A DNA stretch of 9,153 bases from contig NZ_JBDKWG010000036.1 of assembly GCF_040151475.1 (NCBI RefSeq), positions 1 to 9,153 of the forward strand, in the 5' to 3' direction. Below are positions 4,840 through 9,153 of the stretch, in pieces. Made by a program: the position numbers and the translations under genes. Below the pieces are notes generated by a model. The model was not told the origin of the DNA. It worked only from the letters and a program-made list of their open reading frames with translations, and did not search any database. Origin of the DNA: CAXBNB01 sp040151475. GTDB taxonomy: Bacteria; Bacteroidota; Bacteroidia; Cytophagales; Cyclobacteriaceae. Within the stretch, counting starts at the first letter, position 1. Every line of letters begins with the position of its first letter.

Positions 4840-7692
4840 ATGGCTAAACAACCCGAACAAATACTCGAAGAACAATTGGTGGTGCAGCTGCAAAAGCTGG
4901 GGTATGGCTTGGTACATATCAAGGATGAAACGGAACTGATTGCCAACCTCAAAAGTCAATTAGAAAAGCATAATAATATACAGTTTAGCCCCAAGGAGTT
5001 TGAGAAAGTGCTTAACATCCTGAGCAAAGGTTCGGTATTCGAAAAAGCAAAAACCCTACGGGAAAAACAGCACATTGTGCGAGACAATGGCGATAACCTC
5101 TACTTCGAGTTTATCAATACCGAGTATTGGTGTCAAAATCAGTTTCAGGTCACCCATCAGGTAAGCATGGAAGGCACCTACAAAAATCGCTATGATGTTA
5201 CCCTACTTATCAATGGTTTGCCATTGGTGCAAATAGAACTCAAACGCAGAGGTTTGGAACTCAAAGAAGCCTTTAACCAAATCAACCGCTACCAACGGCA
5301 TTCGTTTGGAGCTAACTCAGCATTGTTCCAGTATGTACAGTTATTCATTATCAGCAATGGGGTCAATACAAAGTATTATGCCAACAATAGGCATCAGAGT
5401 TTCAAACAAACCTTCTACTGGACAGATGTAGAAAATAAGCGACAAACCAATATCCTCAATGGTTTCACAGATACGTTTTTAGAGCCTTGCCATATCAGCA
5501 AAATGATCTGCAAGTACATCGTACTCAATGAAACCAACAAAATATTGATGGTGCTACGCCCCTACCAATTTTATGCGGTAGAAGCCTTAATCAATCAGGT
5601 TCAAAACAGTACGCACAATGGCTATATCTGGCACACCACAGGTTCAGGTAAAACACTGACAAGTTTTAAAGCCAGTCAAATCTTGATGAACCTGCCACAG
5701 GTCAAAAAAGTGGTATTTGTGGTGGACAGAAAAGATTTGGATTACCAAACCAACAAAGAATTCAACAGCTTTAGCAAAGGCAGCATAGACGGCACAGCCA
5801 ACACCAAAAGTTTGGTCAAGCAATTTTCAGACGATACCAAACTGATTGTTACCACCATTCAAAAGCTCAATACTGCCATAAGCAAAAAGCAGTATTTGGG
5901 CAAAATGGAACTCATGCAAGACGAACGCATAGTTTTCATTTTTGACGAATGTCACCGTTCGCAGTTTGGCGAAACGCATAACCGTATTAAATCCTTCTTC
6001 AACAACATTCAGATGTTCGGTTTTACAGGCACACCAATTTTTGCCGACAATGCCGTAAAGAATGAATTAGGAAAAAGAACCACCAAAGAGCTCTTTGGCG
6101 AGTGTCTGCATAAATATGTGATTACGGATGCCATCAAAGATGAAAACGTATTGAAGTTTTCGGTGGAATATGTAGGCAGGTACAAGCGAAAAGAAACCGC
6201 AACTGAAATCGACATTGAGGTGGAAGACATTGACACTAAAGAGCTGATGGAATCACCAGCACGTTTAGAAAAAATTGCAGACTACATCATTGCCAATCAC
6301 GACCGAAAAACACACGGAAAAACCTTTACTGGAATGTTTTGTGTAAGCAGTGTGGAAACCCTCATCAAGTTTTACGACCTACTGCAACGCAAAAAAGAAG
6401 AAGGCAAACACAATCTAAAAATCGCCACTATTTTCAGCTATGCAGCCAACGAAGAGGATGCAGATGCCAATGGGTTTTTACCAGAAGAACTTTCTGTAGT
6501 GGAAGAACCGCAAGCACTTTACGGTTTGCAAGCACATAGTCGTGAAAAACTGGACGAGTTTATCGGGCATTACAATGAAATGTTTGAGACGAAATTCTCC
6601 ACCAAAGACAGTGAGAGTTTTTACAACTATTACAACGACATTTCTAAAAAGGTAAAAGAAAGAAAAGTGGATATCCTGCTAGTCGTGAATATGTTTTTGA
6701 CAGGTTTCGATAGCCCGACTTTGAATACCTTGTATGTAGACAAAAACCTGAAATATCACGGCTTGATACAAGCGTATTCAAGAACGAACAGAATCATCAA
6801 CGAGCAGAAATCGCAAGGTAACATTGTGGTTTTCCGCAACCTGAAAAACGCCACTGACAAAGCCATTACACTTTTCAGTAACAAAGAAGCGATAGAAGTA
6901 ATTATTATGAAGCCTTACGAAGATTATGTAGGGAAATTCAATGAAGCCTTTATCGAGTTGCTGAAAATCACACCAACTGTAAACAGTGTCAACGATCTGC
7001 AAACGGAAGATGACGAACTGGCTTTTATCAAAGCGTTCCGTGACTTGATGCGAATTAAGAACATCCTGGCTGCTTTCTCCGATTTTCAATGGGCAGATCT
7101 GGCAATGAATGAACAGCTTTTTGAGGACTACAAAAGCAAGTACCTTGACTTGTATGACAAAGTAAAAAACGACCATCAAAAAGAGAAAGTATCCATCTTG
7201 GAAGATGTGGACTTTGAACTGGAACTCATCCACCGCGATGAAATCAATGTCGCTTATATTATCCAGTTGCTCATCAAACTGAAATCGGACACACAAAAAG
7301 ACGTTTCCAAAACCGAGAAGGAAATCTTTAACCTCCTGAACAATGAAGCTCACTTGCGTAGCAAACGAGAATTGATTGAGAAGTTTATTCAGGAAAACCT
7401 TCCAGTCATAGAAGACAATGACGATGTACCACAGGAATTTGAAAAATTCTGGAACGAAGAACAGCAGAAAGCCTTTTCTGAACTGGTAAAAGAAGAAAAC
7501 CTAAGTTCTGAAAAAACGGAAAAACTGATAGAAGATTATCTCTTTGCCGAACGTGAACCACTCCGTGATGAAGTGCTGGAACTGATTGATGGAGAAAAAC
7601 CAACCTTGCTTCAACGCAAGAAAACAGGTGACAGAATCCTAAGTAAAATCTTAGGCTTTGTAGAGACTTTTATAAATGGGATGACCAAATGA
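4840..7692 (+). CDS. hsdR: Type I restriction-modification system, restriction/translocase subunit HsdR
   Basis: HsdR pumps DNA using ATP and cuts it far from the unmethylated target. Numbering from the ATG at 4840 (950 residues), the nuclease domain has Asp119 (NRYDV) and Glu133-x-Lys135 (QIELK) of the PD-(D/E)XK fold. The two helicase lobes carry Walker A TTGSGKT (266-272), DECH (369-372), TGTP (396-399), FLTGFDSP (619-626) and QAYSRTNR (644-651). A helical C-terminus follows and presumably binds the methyltransferase. All catalytic motifs are intact. The frame also opens with TTG at 4834, overlapping the hsdS stop. I prefer the ATG because it is a stronger start, gives the usual MAKQPEQILE beginning, and follows the hsdS stop by 2 bp. 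The gene ends 1 bp before a small membrane ORF. Confidence 0.97.
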   Translation: MAKQPEQILEEQLVVQLQKLGYGLVHIKDETELIANLKSQLEKHNNIQFSPKEFEKVLNILSKGSVFEKAKTLREKQHIVRDNGDNLYFEFINTEYWCQNQFQVTHQVSMEGTYKNRYDVTLLINGLPLVQIELKRRGLELKEAFNQINRYQRHSFGANSALFQYVQLFIISNGVNTKYYANNRHQSFKQTFYWTDVENKRQTNILNGFTDTFLEPCHISKMICKYIVLNETNKILMVLRPYQFYAVEALINQVQNSTHNGYIWHTTGSGKTLTSFKASQILMNLPQVKKVVFVVDRKDLDYQTNKEFNSFSKGSIDGTANTKSLVKQFSDDTKLIVTTIQKLNTAISKKQYLGKMELMQDERIVFIFDECHRSQFGETHNRIKSFFNNIQMFGFTGTPIFADNAVKNELGKRTTKELFGECLHKYVITDAIKDENVLKFSVEYVGRYKRKETATEIDIEVEDIDTKELMESPARLEKIADYIIANHDRKTHGKTFTGMFCVSSVETLIKFYDLLQRKKEEGKHNLKIATIFSYAANEEDADANGFLPEELSVVEEPQALYGLQAHSREKLDEFIGHYNEMFETKFSTKDSESFYNYYNDISKKVKERKVDILLVVNMFLTGFDSPTLNTLYVDKNLKYHGLIQAYSRTNRIINEQKSQGNIVVFRNLKNATDKAITLFSNKEAIEVIIMKPYEDYVGKFNEAFIELLKITPTVNSVNDLQTEDDELAFIKAFRDLMRIKNILAAFSDFQWADLAMNEQLFEDYKSKYLDLYDKVKNDHQKEKVSILEDVDFELELIHRDEINVAYIIQLLIKLKSDTQKDVSKTEKEIFNLLNNEAHLRSKRELIEKFIQENLPVIEDNDDVPQEFEKFWNEEQQKAFSELVKEENLSSEKTEKLIEDYLFAEREPLRDEVLELIDGEKPTLLQRKKTGDRILSKILGFVETFINGMTK

Positions 7693-7693
7693 T

Positions 7694-7801
7694 ATGATAA
7701 ACCTAATATTTAGATTATTTCTCACATTTAATGCTACCTCCTTGATTTTGGTAGTGTATTTAGTGAAAGAGCAACAGGTAATAAATGGCTTTAATAGCTG
7801 A
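7694..7801 (+). CDS. Small single-span membrane peptide, 35 residues
   Basis: An ATG one base after the hsdR stop opens 35 codons that end three bases before the next gene, so it fills the apparent gap exactly. The peptide begins MINLIFRLFL, has a hydrophobic stretch at about residues 4-24 (through LILVVYLV) long enough for one membrane helix, then a short polar tail (KEQQ...NGFNS). I do not recognise a family with certainty. Two readings are possible. It may be a real membrane micropeptide translated by coupling between hsdR and the SIR2-like gene, or the N-terminal stub of a longer membrane protein whose remainder was deleted. The tight spacing on both sides favours the first; the helix-only content would fit either. 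Confidence 0.5.
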   Translation: MINLIFRLFLTFNATSLILVVYLVKEQQVINGFNS

Positions 7802-7804
7802 AAT

Positions 7805-8866
7805 ATGAAAATAACAGATTTACCATCATATCAAGAAGTAACCGACTATCTGGCCAAGCAAAAGAACAGACCCAAGCATTTATTATTGGGCAATGGGTTT
7901 AGCATGGCGTACAGTACTGAAATATTTTCATACAACGCATTATACTCTTTCATTGAAAGTTTGGATAGTGAAATCCTCACAAAACTGTTCAAAATCATCA
8001 ATAACAAGAATTTTGAGTTGGTGATGCAACAAGTGGATAATTTCATCCAAATGGCAGAAGCCTTTAGTTCAGATCAATCTTTTGTACAAAAACTAAAAGA
8101 TGCCAACCAAGAACTGCAGGAAAGCTTGATCAAAGCCATCAAGAAATTACACCCCGAACACACCTATGAAGTATCAGACGAAAAAAGTGCTTCCTGTTTT
8201 AAATTCCTATCTGACTACTTGGACAAAGACGGCAAGGTATTTTCAACAAATTATGACTTGCTGTTGTATTGGGTGACCATGCGAAATGCATCCAAAAAGG
8301 CAAATGATGGGTTTGGTAAAGAATTAGAAAACGAGGAAGATCTGAAAAAGGGTGGAGAAGCAGAGTTTTCCGAATTGCTGTGGGGGCCGAATAAATCAGG
8401 ACAAAGCATTTTTTACGTTCATGGGGCTTTACATCTTTTTGATACTGGTATTGACATCATAAAAGAAACCTACACGTCTGGAACATACCTACTCAAAAAC
8501 GTACAGAAAAGGCTAGACAAAAAGCATTATCCTATCTTTGTAACGGCAGGAAATGGAAAGGAAAAGCTCAATCATATCGTTCATAACAAATATCTCACGG
8601 ACTGCTATGATAACCTCTCAGAAATTACAGGTTCTCTGGTAACCTTCGGTTTCAATTTCGGTGAATATGATACACATATTATTAATGCTATCAACAAAGC
8701 TGCAAAGTATCGCAAAGATGATGGTCGGGATGGAATGCTTTTAAGTGTATATATTGGTGTATATACTGATGATGATTTGAAGCACATTGAATCAATTAAG
8801 CATAAATTCAAGTGTAAAAAAGTAAACTACTACAATGCAGGAACAGTGAATATTTGGAATGGTTAG
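7805..8866 (+). CDS. DUF4917 / SIR2-like protein, putative NAD-binding defence effector
   Basis: The 353-residue protein carries features of the SIR2-like Rossmann fold as seen in DUF4917-type proteins. LLLGNGFSM (26-34) stands at the nucleotide-binding loop. STNYDLLLYW (147-156) has Asn149 where SIR2-type NADases have their catalytic Asn. YVHGALHLF (204-212) has His206 in the HG position, and TFGFNFGEYD (280-289) forms the late conserved strand. SIR2 domains in Thoeris, DSR and related systems deplete NAD+ to stop phage growth; this protein may do the same, but that is inference. A helical insert (about 45-120) between the first and second motifs could be a sensor or oligomerisation part. 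As the last gene of a type I operon it could act as a backup when restriction fails, much as PrrC does beside a type Ic system. No signal peptide or membrane segment is seen. Confidence 0.75.
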   Translation: MKITDLPSYQEVTDYLAKQKNRPKHLLLGNGFSMAYSTEIFSYNALYSFIESLDSEILTKLFKIINNKNFELVMQQVDNFIQMAEAFSSDQSFVQKLKDANQELQESLIKAIKKLHPEHTYEVSDEKSASCFKFLSDYLDKDGKVFSTNYDLLLYWVTMRNASKKANDGFGKELENEEDLKKGGEAEFSELLWGPNKSGQSIFYVHGALHLFDTGIDIIKETYTSGTYLLKNVQKRLDKKHYPIFVTAGNGKEKLNHIVHNKYLTDCYDNLSEITGSLVTFGFNFGEYDTHIINAINKAAKYRKDDGRDGMLLSVYIGVYTDDDLKHIESIKHKFKCKKVNYYNAGTVNIWNG

Positions 8867-8920
8867 TCGCTCAAGAAGCTACCACCCCTCCTCAGCCATA
8901 CACATTGCCAAGTCGCTCAA
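8865..8920 (+). repeat. Pair of direct 10-bp repeats at the 3' end of the SIR2-like gene
   Basis: AGTCGCTCAA occurs at 8865-8874, where it overlaps the stop codon, and again at 8911-8920. The 46-bp period may mark an old recombination or duplication junction at the end of the coding part. It may also be coincidence. Confidence 0.4.
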
Positions 8921-9010
8921 AGCAGCCGCACAAACCAAAACTTGTCAAAGAGTATGTCTGCCCACCGCACAGTGGTAAACCGAAACGGAAGTGTTCCAAA
9001 AGGAAAAATG
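8867..9010. other. Non-coding tail between the SIR2-like gene and the second attC-like arm
   Basis: I find no credible gene. The plus-strand frame through it overlaps the end of the SIR2-like gene, is rich in Pro, Lys and Arg, and runs into the intron. Two small hairpins occur: CCAC/GTGG at 8962-8975 and GGAA/TTCC at about 8990-8999, but neither is followed by a T-run. The 11-mer CCCACCGCACA (8961-8971) repeats a sequence in the left leader. No terminator can be assigned with confidence. Confidence 0.4.
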
Positions 9011-9022
9011 GCACGGCATACA
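9011..9022 (+). repeat. First arm of a second attC-like element, cut by the right-hand intron
   Basis: GCACGGCATACA is the inverse, with one mismatch, of TGTATGCCATGC at 290-301. The rest of this element would continue to the right of the window, beyond the intron. Position and polarity are those expected for the R''-type arm that follows a cassette's genes. Confidence 0.5.
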
Positions 9023-9153
9023 ATCGAGTAGATGGCCAGTGAGCAAATAGCCCACTGGTGCACCTCTCACACCACCGTACGTACGGGTCTCGTATACGGC
9101 GGTTCATCGAATCGAAGGTTGCGTATTCTGGTAGTAGGAAAGCATTGATTCAT
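9023..9153 (-). mobile_element. Group II intron, 3' end (domains V and VI), runs off the right edge
   Basis: On the minus strand, 9102-9072 folds as domain V: CCGCCGUA pairs with UACGGUGG, an inner UACG pairs with CGUA around AGACC, and a 2-nt CG bulge sits on the 3' strand, as is diagnostic. Domain VI follows. GAG and AGGUG (about 9070-9061) pair with CCAUCU and CUC across a bulged A at 9029, and CCAGUGGGC/GCUCACUGG (9058-9036) makes its upper stem. The bulged A, the likely branch point, lies 7 nt from the proposed 3' end at 9023 (..CGAU, obeying the AY rule). The 9105-9153 part is upstream intron sequence, perhaps just past the end of an intron-encoded protein. No complete protein can be read in the window. 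Confidence 0.85.

Noticed and set aside
8743..8766. GTATAT/ATATAC inverted repeat
   Set aside because: It lies within the coding sequence of the SIR2-like gene, is pure AT-rich low complexity, and nothing suggests a function.
8854..9042. Plus-strand open frame of 62 codons after the SIR2-like gene
   Set aside because: It overlaps the end of the SIR2-like gene, has a low-complexity basic composition, and reads into intron domain VI.
8892..9107. Minus-strand open frame across the right-hand intron end
   Set aside because: It reads through domains V and VI and the exon border. An intron-encoded protein ends before domain V, so this is not one.
1..9153. CRISPR array, tRNA or rRNA
   Set aside because: No regularly spaced repeats, cloverleaf or rRNA-like sequence was seen on either strand.

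Overview
The window looks like accessory DNA from a Bacteroidetes-type bacterium, probably near Flavobacteriia or Cytophagia. The reasons are moderate to low GC, AT-rich leaders without clear Shine-Dalgarno sequences, and the style of the proteins. This taxonomic call is inference. All protein-coding genes lie on the plus strand and form one tight run from 494 to 8866, with gaps of 12 nt or less, short overlaps, or (before the SIR2-like gene) only a 35-codon ORF. It reads as a single defence operon.

Layout: 1-137 is the 5' part of a group II intron on the minus strand that leaves the window on the left. 138-301 is most of an attC-like fold-back element. 302-493 holds a non-coding leader with a promoter-like sequence and an inverted-repeat operator. 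Then come a small XRE regulator (494-688), hsdM (695-2269), a DinD-family gene (2282-3118), a dual-specificity-phosphatase-like gene (3120-3605), hsdS (3593-4837), hsdR (4840-7692), a 35-codon single-span membrane ORF (7694-7801) and a DUF4917/SIR2-like gene (7805-8866). 8867-9010 is a non-coding tail. 9011-9022 is the first arm of a second attC-like element. 9023-9153 is the 3' end (domains V and VI) of a second group II intron, also on the minus strand.

How the genes work together: HsdM, HsdS and HsdR make a complete type I restriction-modification system. The XRE protein probably controls expression. DinD, the phosphatase, the small membrane peptide and the SIR2-like protein are accessory genes. 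The SIR2-like protein is the best candidate for a second, abortive-infection-type layer behind restriction.

The main observation is structural. Joining the intron-free sequence at 9022 to that at 138 rebuilds one arm (GGCATACAAC) that is the exact inverse of the arm at 288-297 (GTTGTATGCC). The operon therefore lies between two copies of the same attC-like element, each split at the same position by a group II intron in the same orientation. The order (core site, genes, next inverse core site) matches an integron cassette, but at about 8.7 kb it would be unusually large.
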